From Bradyrhizobium sp. CIAT3101 (GTDB lineage Bacteria > Pseudomonadota > Alphaproteobacteria > Rhizobiales > Xanthobacteraceae), in assembly GCF_029714945.1 (NCBI RefSeq), contig NZ_CP121634.1, forward strand, positions 1,261,001 through 1,325,000: a DNA stretch of 64,000 nt. Reading direction: 5' to 3'. Under the pieces are notes generated by a model that worked only from the letters and a program-made list of their open reading frames with translations, was not told where the DNA came from and ran no database searches. The translations under genes were made by a program, and so were the position numbers. Numbering within the stretch: the first letter of the stretch is position 1; every line of letters begins with the position of its first letter. Of the stretch, positions 35,675 to 43,301 are shown in pieces.

Positions 35675-37336
35675 ATGGCGCGAATGGATGCGAGACTGTG
35701 TGCATTGCTCGCAGGCGCGGTAGTCACGTTCGGCGCGACCGCCGCATTGGCGGCGACGTTGCCGGAGGATGCGGATACCGTCTGCAAAGGTCTCGCCGGC
35801 GGTATCGATGCCGTCAAGATCGACGCCGCGATGTTGCAGACAGCGTCTCAACTCGCCGTGGCCGAGCGCGGACCGACGCCGTCGGGACGCATCACGCCGG
35901 CCAATCCTGTCTTCTGCAAGGTGCTCGGCCATATCGAGCCCGTCGATCCCAAGGCGCCGCCGGTCAAATTCCAGGTCAATCTGCCGGTCGAATGGAACGG
36001 GCGCTCGGTGCAATATGGCGGCGGCGGTTTCAACGGCGTGCTGATCACCGGCCTCGCTTTGCCGCCGGCCTATCCCTTCGGCAAGCCGTCGCCACTCGCG
36101 CGCGGCTTCGTCACCTACGGCACCGATTCCGGTCATGAGTCCAAGCCCGGCGAGCCGCCGCAGTTGTTCGCGTTGAATGACGAAGCGTTCGAGAATTTTG
36201 CCCACCGCGCCTACAAGAAGGTGCGTGACGCCGCGGTCGCGCTGATGCAGCAGGCTTACGGCAAGAAGCCCGGAAAAATGTACTTCATGGGCTCGTCCGA
36301 AGGCGGCCGCGAAGCGCTCACGATGGCGCAGCGTTATCCTGACGATTTCGACGGGATCTTCGCGCGCGTGCCCGTCATCAACTGGGTCGGCCTGCAGCAT
36401 GCGGGCACCCGCTCCGGTCTCGTCACCATGGGAGCGGGCTGGATCAATCCAGCGCAGGTTAAGCTCGTGGGCGATGCCGTGCGCGCGGCCTGCGACAAGG
36501 CGGACGGATCCGACGATGCGCTGGTGCAGGATCCCGTCGGCTGCAAGGCGGCGTTCAAGGTCGAGACATTGCGTTGCGCCGACGGCAAGAGCGGCGATCA
36601 GTGCCTCACCGACGCCCAGATCAAGGCGATCGACACGCTGCATGCCACCTACAAATTCCCGTTTACGCTCGCCAATGGTCTCGACGACTATCCGGGCTGG
36701 GGCGTGTCGGGTGAGGATACGCCGGCGATCGGGCCGACCGGCGGCTGGATGGCGTGGTGGCTCGGCGCCGCGCCGCCGGCGCAGCCGCCCGCGCCCAACA
36801 ACGGTATCGCCTGGATCTACGGTGCCGGCGGCATTCAATACGTGTTCGCGCGTGATCCCAAGCTCGACGTCACCACCTACAAGGTGGAGGACCACAAGGC
36901 GCGGCTGCTCGAGGTCTCGAGCCTGATGGATTCGACCGATCCCGATCTCAGCCGCTTCCGCGCCCGCGGCGGCCGGCTGATCATGCTCGAGCACATGGCG
37001 GACTACGCGCAGAGCCCCTATGCCGGCATCCGCTATTTCGAGAGCGTCGAGCGCAAGCTCGGCAAGGCCGAGACCGCCGAGTTCGCGCGGCTCTACACCG
37101 CCCCCGGCGTCGACCATGTCGGCTCCGGCGCGCCCGCCAATGTCGACATGCTGAGCGCGCTGGTTGACTGGGTCGAGAAGGGCACGGCGCCCGGCGATCT
37201 GGAGGTCGCCGAGCAGAAGGTCGAGGCACCGTCATTCGCAGTGACACGCGCGATGCCGCTGTGCCGCTGGCCGGGCTGGCCGCACTACAAATCCGGTCCT
37301 GTGACGGAGGCGGCGAGCTTCAGCTGCGCACCGTAG
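35675..37336 (+). CDS. Tannase/feruloyl esterase family protein without the CS-D-HC disulfide
   Basis: A 553-residue secreted alpha/beta hydrolase with signal peptide LCALLAGAVVTFGATAALAA. The nucleophile Ser is in YFMGSSEGGREAL. The acid lies in the DxSDPDLSRFRARGGRLIM segment and the His in GVDHVGSG. In characterised tannase/feruloyl esterases the Ser is preceded, and the His followed, by cysteines that pair (CS-D-HC). Here both are changed (SS and HV), so the disulfide is lost as a unit. It probably hydrolyses an aromatic or hydroxyacid ester in the periplasm. It converges on the AAA+ gene. Confidence 0.88.
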   Translation: MARMDARLCALLAGAVVTFGATAALAATLPEDADTVCKGLAGGIDAVKIDAAMLQTASQLAVAERGPTPSGRITPANPVFCKVLGHIEPVDPKAPPVKFQVNLPVEWNGRSVQYGGGGFNGVLITGLALPPAYPFGKPSPLARGFVTYGTDSGHESKPGEPPQLFALNDEAFENFAHRAYKKVRDAAVALMQQAYGKKPGKMYFMGSSEGGREALTMAQRYPDDFDGIFARVPVINWVGLQHAGTRSGLVTMGAGWINPAQVKLVGDAVRAACDKADGSDDALVQDPVGCKAAFKVETLRCADGKSGDQCLTDAQIKAIDTLHATYKFPFTLANGLDDYPGWGVSGEDTPAIGPTGGWMAWWLGAAPPAQPPAPNNGIAWIYGAGGIQYVFARDPKLDVTTYKVEDHKARLLEVSSLMDSTDPDLSRFRARGGRLIMLEHMADYAQSPYAGIRYFESVERKLGKAETAEFARLYTAPGVDHVGSGAPANVDMLSALVDWVEKGTAPGDLEVAEQKVEAPSFAVTRAMPLCRWPGWPHYKSGPVTEAASFSCAP

Positions 37337-37348
37337 CCGCAATGCGAA

Positions 37349-37380
37349 CATGGCGGCGGTGGATTTACCCCGCCGCCATG
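37349..37380. terminator. Hairpin at the convergent ends of the esterase and AAA+ genes
   Basis: CATGGCGGCGG and CCGCCGCCATG form a perfect 11-bp stem around a 10-nt loop. It begins after the esterase stop and includes the last five codons and stop of the AAA+ gene. No U-run is visible, so the terminator role is tentative. Confidence 0.4.
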
Positions 37381-39086
37381 GCCTGTGCGCCGCCAAGCAA
37401 TTGCGCATTGAGCCGGCCGCCGGAGAACAGCATGTCGTCGAGCGCCTCGTCGATATCGGCTGACGTTACCGAGTTGCCGCCGTCGCGCGCGATGCTCGCT
37501 TGTGCCAGCCGTCGCATCAACTCCTTGATGAACGCGCAACTCGTGCCTTCGCTGCGTCTTGCCGCTTCCGCGACGACGGCGTCGTCGAGTGGCAGTCCCT
37601 TGCCGTAGAGCCGGACCAGCTTGGCGCGGCCGGTCCCGTCAGGGAGCGGCACTTCGATCGCTTGATCGATGCGGCCGGGGCGACCCGCGAGAGCGCTCTC
37701 AAGCTGCTGAGGCCGATTGGTGGTCAGCACGAACAGGATGTCAGCATCCTGCTTCAAGCCGTCCATCTCGTTGAGCAGCCGGTTGAGTAGCGGTTCCTCG
37801 CAGCCGCTCATGTTCTCGCGTTGACGTGCGATCAGATCGACGTCTTCGATCACCACCATGGCGGGCTGCAAGAGGCGGGCGAGATTCATATAGGCGCCGA
37901 GCAAGCCGATTTGCTCTGCCGTGATGATCAGCGTCGTATGCCCGGGTAGATGGGTCGCGAGATAGCGGATCGTGTGAGTCTTGCCCGTACCGGGTGGGCC
38001 GTAGAGCAAGATGCCTTTCCTGGTCGATTGCCCGAGGCGGCGCAGCATGTCCCGTGTGCCCACGAAGTTCAGGACGTTGCGCTCAAGTAGCCGCAATGTC
38101 TGTTCAGGCAAGATCACCTCATCGCGACCGACCGACGGAAGCCGGTGCACCGTGATCCCGCGCGAACGCCCGCGATAATCGGAATCGGCATCGAGAGAGA
38201 GAATCTTGCCGCGGTAGGTGCGCGCGGCCTGAACGGCGTCCTCCAGTGCGGTGAAGCACTGCTGGACAAGTGTCGAGCCCGCTGCCCCGGCCGGCGCCAT
38301 GATTTCGATCCGCACGCCAGTCTCGCGGCCATATTCCCGATGAATGGCCAGAAGCACTGCATAGCGAAGGCCTGAGGTCGCGCAAAGCCAAAGACCATTG
38401 CCGAGGCATTTAGCCGGTGTCGGTTCGCCGATATCAACGTCGTTGTACTGAAGCGGTGCGATTGCGGCCGCGAAATTGTCGTTCTGCATCAATCGCGACA
38501 TGGATAGCGTTTCGTAACCGCGGTCCTCGGCGATACCTAACAGGCGGACCGGTGACGCCAACAATCTGTCGAGAGCGGCCTGGACGTCTGCCCGCATGTG
38601 GCCGGGAAACTGGCGTACCGTCGTCACCAACTCTCTCAGCGGCACGTCAGCGAAGTGCCAATTCAAGACTCCAAACGTGTAATTGAACTCCTCCGAGGGC
38701 AGATCCTGCGACGCGCTTGCTGCAGCGAGCATGCAATCGGCGCAGAGCCACGCTGTGCGATTGACTAATTGCGCTTCCGATTGCGCTTTAGGCTGGCCGC
38801 AAAGCTCGCAGCAAGGCTTCACCGTTTCGCTTGTGATATCGAGCTGGTGGCCGGCGGACGCGACGCGCCGCCGTGCGGATTCCAGCAGGGCGCCAGCGAC
38901 GGATGACGGATAGGGACCACAGGCTGCCGCGCCATGCCTCTCGATGTCGGCAAAAACGGAGTCGGCTTCACTCTCTGACTTGCCGAAGACGCGACGCAAC
39001 AGATCAACGATGAATGCACGCGGAGTATCTTCGTCGCCGTGCAGGACAAGCTGGGCCGGCAGGTCGGCGACCTGAGTATCGCTCAT
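37365..39086 (-). CDS. ClpS-like / ClpX-type zinc finger / AAA+ ATPase fusion
   Basis: A 573-residue soluble protein from ATG 39086 with an AAGGGA ribosome site. Residues about 12-88 align with the ClpS N-recognin (QLVLHGDEDTPRAF, VFGKSESEAD, AACGPYPSSVA). Residues 93-118 are a C-x2-C-x18-C-x2-C finger with the exact ClpX spacing. Residues 130-340 are an unrecognised middle domain. Residues about 355-550 are a classic AAA module: Walker A GPPGTGKT 363-370, Walker B VVIEDVD, sensor LTTNRP, and Arg fingers in LAGRPGRID. There is no protease domain and no membrane segment. It may recognise and unfold substrates for another partner. It is monocistronic. Confidence 0.9.
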   Translation of the reverse strand: MSDTQVADLPAQLVLHGDEDTPRAFIVDLLRRVFGKSESEADSVFADIERHGAAACGPYPSSVAGALLESARRRVASAGHQLDITSETVKPCCELCGQPKAQSEAQLVNRTAWLCADCMLAAASASQDLPSEEFNYTFGVLNWHFADVPLRELVTTVRQFPGHMRADVQAALDRLLASPVRLLGIAEDRGYETLSMSRLMQNDNFAAAIAPLQYNDVDIGEPTPAKCLGNGLWLCATSGLRYAVLLAIHREYGRETGVRIEIMAPAGAAGSTLVQQCFTALEDAVQAARTYRGKILSLDADSDYRGRSRGITVHRLPSVGRDEVILPEQTLRLLERNVLNFVGTRDMLRRLGQSTRKGILLYGPPGTGKTHTIRYLATHLPGHTTLIITAEQIGLLGAYMNLARLLQPAMVVIEDVDLIARQRENMSGCEEPLLNRLLNEMDGLKQDADILFVLTTNRPQQLESALAGRPGRIDQAIEVPLPDGTGRAKLVRLYGKGLPLDDAVVAEAARRSEGTSCAFIKELMRRLAQASIARDGGNSVTSADIDEALDDMLFSGGRLNAQLLGGAQAMAAG

Positions 39087-39136
39087 GGAATATCCCTTTA
39101 CGCAACCTATAGTCGATATGAACAAATAGGGAACAT

Positions 39137-39169
39137 AAAAAGGCGCGGCCGTCAAGCGTGACGGCCGCG
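39137..39169 (-). terminator. Rho-independent terminator of emrAB
   Basis: On the minus strand CGCGGCCGTC / GACGGCCGCG forms a 10-bp stem with a 6-nt loop, followed by CC and five T, 29 nt past the emrB stop. This is a standard intrinsic terminator. It also insulates the downstream AAA+ gene, whose own promoter should lie in the AT-rich stretch 39090-39140. Confidence 0.78.
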
Positions 39170-39197
39170 ACAATTCGGTGGTTCGTTCTCTGAGGCG

Positions 39198-40814
39198 TTA
39201 GTGCGCGCCGCCGCCACCGGCGGCCTTCACCCGGCGCGTCAGCAGCACCGCGATCGCGGCGAGCACCAGCACCACGCCGATCACCGCAAAGGTGTCGGAG
39301 AAGCCCATCACCAGCGCCTGGCGCTTCACCGTCTTGCCGAGCGCGATGATGGCCTGCTCGCGCGCAGCGTTGGGGTCAGGCACGCCATGGGCGATGAAGT
39401 AGTCTGTCATCTGCGCGATGCGGCTGCGGACTTCCTCGCGGCCGAGCGTCACGGAGTGGCCGATGATGTTGGAATGAAACTGCTCGCGCTTGGTGACGAT
39501 GGTCGCCAGCACGGCGGTGCCGATGGCGCCGCCGAGGTTGCGCATCATGTTGGAGATGCCGGAGGCCGCGGGCGCGTCCTGCGGCGCGACACTGCCGAGG
39601 CTGAGCGCGGACAGCGGCGCCAAAGTGAGGGCCTGACCCACGGCGCGGACGACGTTGGGGATGAAGAACTGATCGCCGGAGTAATCGAGCGACATCATGA
39701 TGTTCATGAACGAGCTCGCGGCGAACAGCAGCAGGCCGATCGTCGCGATGTAACGGGTGTCGAACCGCTGCATCAGCTTCGGCACCAGCGGAATCAGCAG
39801 CAGCTGCGGCAGGCCGGTCCAGGCCAGCACGTTGCCGATCTGCTCGGCATTGTAGCCCTGTACCTGCCCGAGATAGGCCGGCAGCAGGTAGACCGAGCCG
39901 AACAGGGCAAAACCGAGGAACACCGCGGCGATCGTGCCGACGCCGAAATTCCACTGCGTTAGCAGGCGCAGGCGCAGCAGCGGCTTCTCGACCACGAGCT
40001 CATTATAGATGAACAGCGACAAGCTGACCGCGGCGATGATCGCAAGCCGCACGATGAAGGGCGAGCCGAACCAGTCGTCCTTGTTGCCTTCCTCGAGCAC
40101 GGCCTGGAGCGAGGCGAGTCCGACCGCCATGGTCGCGATGCCGAACCAGTCGCCCTCGCGCAGCAGGGACAGATTCATCGGCTGGCGCTCCAGGGTCGCG
40201 AACAGGATCGCCACCATGACCGCGGTGGGCAGCACGTTGACGAAGAAGATGGTCTGCCAGCCGTAGTTCTCGGTGAGATAGCCGCCGATGGTCGGGCCGA
40301 TCGCGGGCGCGAAGGTCACGGCGAGCGAGAACATGGCAAGGCCGATCGGCTGCTGGCCCTTCGGCAGCTTGGTGAAGACCAGCGTGAAGGCCATGGGAAT
40401 CAGCACGCCACCGAAGAAGCCCTGAAAGCCGCGCATTGCGATCATCGACGGCAGATCGTGGGTGAAGGCGCAGGCAACCGAGAACGCTGCAAACAGCGTC
40501 GCGAAGCTCAGCATGATGTTCCGGAACGAGAACACCCGCGACAGATAGTCGGTGAGCGGGATCACGATGATCTCGCCGATCAGATACGACGTCGAGATCC
40601 AGGATCCGTTGTCGACGCCGGTGCCGATGCCGCCCTCGATGTTGAGCAGCGAGGCGTTGGTGATCTGGATGTTCAGGATCGCCATGAAGGCGCCGATCAT
40701 CGCCGCGAAGACGGCGATCCAGACCGTGGCGCTCGCGCGGTTGGGATCGGCTGCGACGCGCTCAGGCGTCGCGGTCGATGTTGCGGGCGTCGAGATTGAG
40801 AGGCTGTTTGACAT
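39198..40814 (-). CDS. emrB: DHA2 family MFS multidrug exporter (EmrB type, 14 TM)
   Basis: A 538-residue 14-helix DHA2 exporter. Motif A is present as TDYLSRVFSFRN, and motif C is in the GFQGFFGGVLIPMAFTLV / APAIGPTIGGYL region. LNIQITNASLLNIEGGIG is the EmrB helix-1 motif with Asp replaced by Asn. The ATG at 40814 has GGAGGG eight bases upstream. The coding start overlaps the end of emrA by 53 nt in another frame. It forms a tripartite pump with EmrA and an outer membrane channel. Confidence 0.93.
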   Translation of the reverse strand: MSNSLSISTPATSTATPERVAADPNRASATVWIAVFAAMIGAFMAILNIQITNASLLNIEGGIGTGVDNGSWISTSYLIGEIIVIPLTDYLSRVFSFRNIMLSFATLFAAFSVACAFTHDLPSMIAMRGFQGFFGGVLIPMAFTLVFTKLPKGQQPIGLAMFSLAVTFAPAIGPTIGGYLTENYGWQTIFFVNVLPTAVMVAILFATLERQPMNLSLLREGDWFGIATMAVGLASLQAVLEEGNKDDWFGSPFIVRLAIIAAVSLSLFIYNELVVEKPLLRLRLLTQWNFGVGTIAAVFLGFALFGSVYLLPAYLGQVQGYNAEQIGNVLAWTGLPQLLLIPLVPKLMQRFDTRYIATIGLLLFAASSFMNIMMSLDYSGDQFFIPNVVRAVGQALTLAPLSALSLGSVAPQDAPAASGISNMMRNLGGAIGTAVLATIVTKREQFHSNIIGHSVTLGREEVRSRIAQMTDYFIAHGVPDPNAAREQAIIALGKTVKRQALVMGFSDTFAVIGVVLVLAAIAVLLTRRVKAAGGGGAH

Positions 40815-42018
40815 GGCACGACCCTCCGGAAACAAGCTTCGCTCTGGATGTTGCTTTAGGCGTCGTTGTCGCTTGCGCGGTCGGCGCTGAACGGGTTGCG
40901 ATCGTCGGGATCACGGACATGCCGGGCCGCAGCTCGATCGCAGGCTGCGTTTCGGCATCCAGCGCGATCTTCACGGGGATGCGCTGCACGATCTTGGTGA
41001 AATTGCCGGTGGCGTTGTCGGGCGGCAGCAGGGCGAACTCCTGGCCACTGGCCGGCGCAATGGAGTCGACGTGGCCGTGCACCACCTGGCCCGGGAACGT
41101 ATCGACCTCGATCTCGACCTCTTGTCCGGCGCGGACATGGGTGAGCTGGGTCTCCTTGAAATTGGCCACGACGTAGGCGCCTTCGGCGGGCACGATCGAC
41201 ATCAGCTGCGTGCCGGCCTGCACGAACTGGCCGACGCGGAGCGTGCGGTTGCCGATGACGCCGTCGATCGGCGAGACGATGGTGGTGTAGCCGAGATTGA
41301 GCTCGGCCTGATGCTGAAGCGCGGCGGCACGAGCGGCGGCTGCGTTGGCTTGCGCGATCTCGGCCTTCAGCAGCTCGACCTGCTTGAGGGCGGAGGCGAG
41401 ATTGGCGGTGTCGCGCTGGATCGCGGCGTCGGCGCCGGCATTGCGCGACTGCGCTTGCTGCGCGTTCTGCACGCTGCCATAGCCCGTGGCGGCGAGATCG
41501 GTGTAGCGCTTGTTCTCCTGCTGCGCGAAGGTCTTTGCGGCAGTGTCGACATCGATGGTCGCCCTGGCTGCGGCGATCACCGCATCCTGCACATCGAGCT
41601 GCGCCTGCTTGCTCGTGATTGTCGCATTCGCGGCGGCGACATCGGCCTTGGCCTGGTCGAGCGCGACGCGGAAGTCGCGGTCGTCGATCCGGGCCAGCAC
41701 CTGGCCGGCTTTCACATGCTCGTTATCGCCGACCAGAACGCGGTCGAGATAGCCGCTGACCTTCGGCGCAATGGTGGTGTTGTCGGCCTTCACATAGGCG
41801 TCATCGGTAGAGACCAGGAACCGGCCGACGGTCCAGTAATCGTAGCCGTACCAGCTGGCACCGGCCAGCGCCGCAGCTGCGACACCGACCAGCAACAGCT
41901 TGCGAAGGTTCAGCTTTTGGCTCCGCGCCGGTTGCGACTGGGCGGGCAGGACGCCTTCCAGTCCGGGGGGCGGGACCACGGTGGCTTCTGTCTTGGACGG
42001 GTTGGTGTGGACGGTCAT
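40762..42018 (-). CDS. emrA: EmrA-type membrane fusion protein (HlyD family)
   Basis: A 418-residue adaptor. The cytoplasmic tail is proline-rich, the TM helix is at about residues 43-63 (LLLVGVAAAALAGASWYGY), and it is followed by STDDAYVKADNTTIAPKVSGYL, the EmrA lipoyl signature. A long helical hairpin (about 110-215) and the second lipoyl half (TTIVSPIDGVIGNRTLRVGQFV) precede the barrel. About 30 residues at the C-terminus are unlike EmrA and overlap emrB. It is transcribed divergently from a TetR gene that presumably represses emrAB. Confidence 0.93.
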   Translation of the reverse strand: MTVHTNPSKTEATVVPPPGLEGVLPAQSQPARSQKLNLRKLLLVGVAAAALAGASWYGYDYWTVGRFLVSTDDAYVKADNTTIAPKVSGYLDRVLVGDNEHVKAGQVLARIDDRDFRVALDQAKADVAAANATITSKQAQLDVQDAVIAAARATIDVDTAAKTFAQQENKRYTDLAATGYGSVQNAQQAQSRNAGADAAIQRDTANLASALKQVELLKAEIAQANAAAARAAALQHQAELNLGYTTIVSPIDGVIGNRTLRVGQFVQAGTQLMSIVPAEGAYVVANFKETQLTHVRAGQEVEIEVDTFPGQVVHGHVDSIAPASGQEFALLPPDNATGNFTKIVQRIPVKIALDAETQPAIELRPGMSVIPTIATRSAPTAQATTTPKATSRAKLVSGGSCHVKQPLNLDARNIDRDA

Positions 42019-42042
42019 GACCGCCTCCCTGAATTAGGAAAC

Positions 42043-42082
42043 TTGACGATTTCCAAAATAGGACTAGCTTTGGGATAGTCAA
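42043..42082. promoter_or_regulatory. Dyad-symmetric divergent promoter/operator of emrAB and tetR
   Basis: The 40-nt block from TTGACGAT to ATAGTCAA matches its own reverse complement at 26 of 40 positions by hand. On the minus strand TTGACT-16 nt-TATTTT is a sigma70-like promoter for emrA. On the plus strand TTGACG starts a similar promoter for the TetR gene. Promoters and dyad overlap, as expected for an autoregulated TetR repressor. Confidence 0.5.
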
Positions 42083-42108
42083 TGGAATGACAGGCATCAT
42101 CTAAAAAC

Positions 42109-42768
42109 ATGGCTCAGGTAAAACCGTCATCAGAGAGCCGCCCGCGCGGACGGCCGCCGGTGCGCAGCGACGACGAGACGAAGCGGATCGTCATCGAGGC
42201 CGCGCGGCATGCCTTTGCCGTCGATGGCTACGCTGCCACCAGCACCGAAGAGCTGGCGCGCGGCGCCGGCATCTCCACCAAGACGCTCTATCGGCTGTTT
42301 CCGGGCAAGGCGGCGCTGTTCGAAGCGATGTGCGCGGATCGGCTCGAGCGGCTACTCTCCGACGTCAATCTCCAGGCCAACAATCAGGCCGACATCGAAA
42401 CGAGTCTGGCTGCCGTGCTCGTCGCCTGCGCCGATCTCGCGCTCGATCCGGAGGTCGTGGCGCTGCAGCGCATGGTGTTGCAGCAATCGGCCACGTTCCC
42501 CGACCTTGCCGCGAATTTCTACAGGGACGGCATCGCCCGCACCGCGGCAGCGCTCGCGGGCTGGCTGCGCGACCAAGTCAGGAAGAAGCGGATCGCGCTC
42601 GACAACGTCGACGAAGCCGCCGGCATGATGATTGGGATGATGGTGTCGGCGCCGCAGCGCGCCGCGATCTATGCGCAGCTGACGCTGCCTTCGCGCAAGG
42701 AGATCGAGAAGCGAGCGCGGATATGCGCGGCGATCCTGCTTGACGGCTGTCGCGGGGCGTCGCGTTAG
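42109..42768 (+). CDS. TetR/AcrR family regulator of the emrAB pump
   Basis: A 219-residue TetR protein. The DNA-binding domain lies at about residues 22-70 (RIVIEAARHAFAVDGYAATSTEELARGAGISTKTLYRLFPGKAALFEAM) and the AefR/TetR_C-like ligand domain contains VVALQRMVLQQSATFPDLA. It starts with a basic tail (SRPRGRPPVRSDDE). It is divergent from emrAB with a 90-nt shared promoter region containing a dyad, so it is almost certainly the local repressor. Confidence 0.92.
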   Translation: MAQVKPSSESRPRGRPPVRSDDETKRIVIEAARHAFAVDGYAATSTEELARGAGISTKTLYRLFPGKAALFEAMCADRLERLLSDVNLQANNQADIETSLAAVLVACADLALDPEVVALQRMVLQQSATFPDLAANFYRDGIARTAAALAGWLRDQVRKKRIALDNVDEAAGMMIGMMVSAPQRAAIYAQLTLPSRKEIEKRARICAAILLDGCRGASR

Positions 42769-42780
42769 CGGCGGCGGGCT

Positions 42781-42822
42781 TTGACATCTCGCCGGACCTA
42801 TATTATATACTTCGCATGCGAA
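42781..42822 (+). promoter_or_regulatory. Near-consensus sigma70 promoter with palindrome over the start codon
   Basis: TTGACA (42781-42786), a 17-nt spacer and TATATA (42804-42809) form an almost perfect promoter. The perfect palindrome TTCGCATGCGAA (42811-42822) follows and contains the ATG of the MarR gene. Transcription should start within a few bases of that ATG, so the mRNA is probably leaderless, and MarR bound to the palindrome would block initiation. Confidence 0.68.
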
Positions 42823-43289
42823 ATAAATCGCCCGAGGCGAGGCACCATCGGCTGATCTATCTGCTCAGCGTCGCGCAGCGGCGGTTGCAGCGCTGGATGG
42901 CGGCGCAGCCTTTGCGCGAAGTGACGCCGGCGCAGGCGGGACTGCTGTTCATTCTCGGCAAACAGGATGGTGCCCTCATCGGCGAGGTCGGTGCCGCGCT
43001 CGATCTCGGCCCGGCCGGCATTTCGGGCCTGGTCGATCGCAGCGCGGCGGCGGGATTGGTTGAACGACGCGCCGATCGTGCGGACGGCCGCGCCTGGCGG
43101 GTATGGCTGACGCCGAAGGGCCGCTCCGTGCTGGCGCAGGCCAAGACCGAGGCGGCTGCCGTCAACGCAGCGCTGACGGAAGGATTTACCAGCGCGGAGA
43201 TCGACATCGTCGCGCGCTGGCTGACCAGCATTCAGGACAAGTTTCCAAGAGAGCCTTCACAAGACACCACAAGAGATCCAGAGGACTAA
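42816..43289 (+). CDS. MarR family transcriptional regulator
   Basis: A 157-residue winged-helix regulator. REVTPAQAGLLFILGKQDGAL leads to the HTH (GEVGAALDLGPAGISGLVDRSAAAGLV) and the wing (RRADRADGRAWRVWLTPKG). There is no Shine-Dalgarno, and the ATG sits at the expected transcription start. It is followed after 12 nt by an enoyl-CoA hydratase gene, which is probably cotranscribed and regulated with it. The ligand may be an acyl-CoA or aromatic acid. Confidence 0.9.
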   Translation: MRNKSPEARHHRLIYLLSVAQRRLQRWMAAQPLREVTPAQAGLLFILGKQDGALIGEVGAALDLGPAGISGLVDRSAAAGLVERRADRADGRAWRVWLTPKGRSVLAQAKTEAAAVNAALTEGFTSAEIDIVARWLTSIQDKFPREPSQDTTRDPED

Positions 43290-43301
43290 GAGGAGACATT
43301 C

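Noticed and set aside
34883..37117. 744-residue open frame on the minus strand
   Set aside because: It is antisense to the GntP and esterase genes; the product is Arg/Asp/Glu/His-rich shadow text with no domain, as expected from high-GC codon use.
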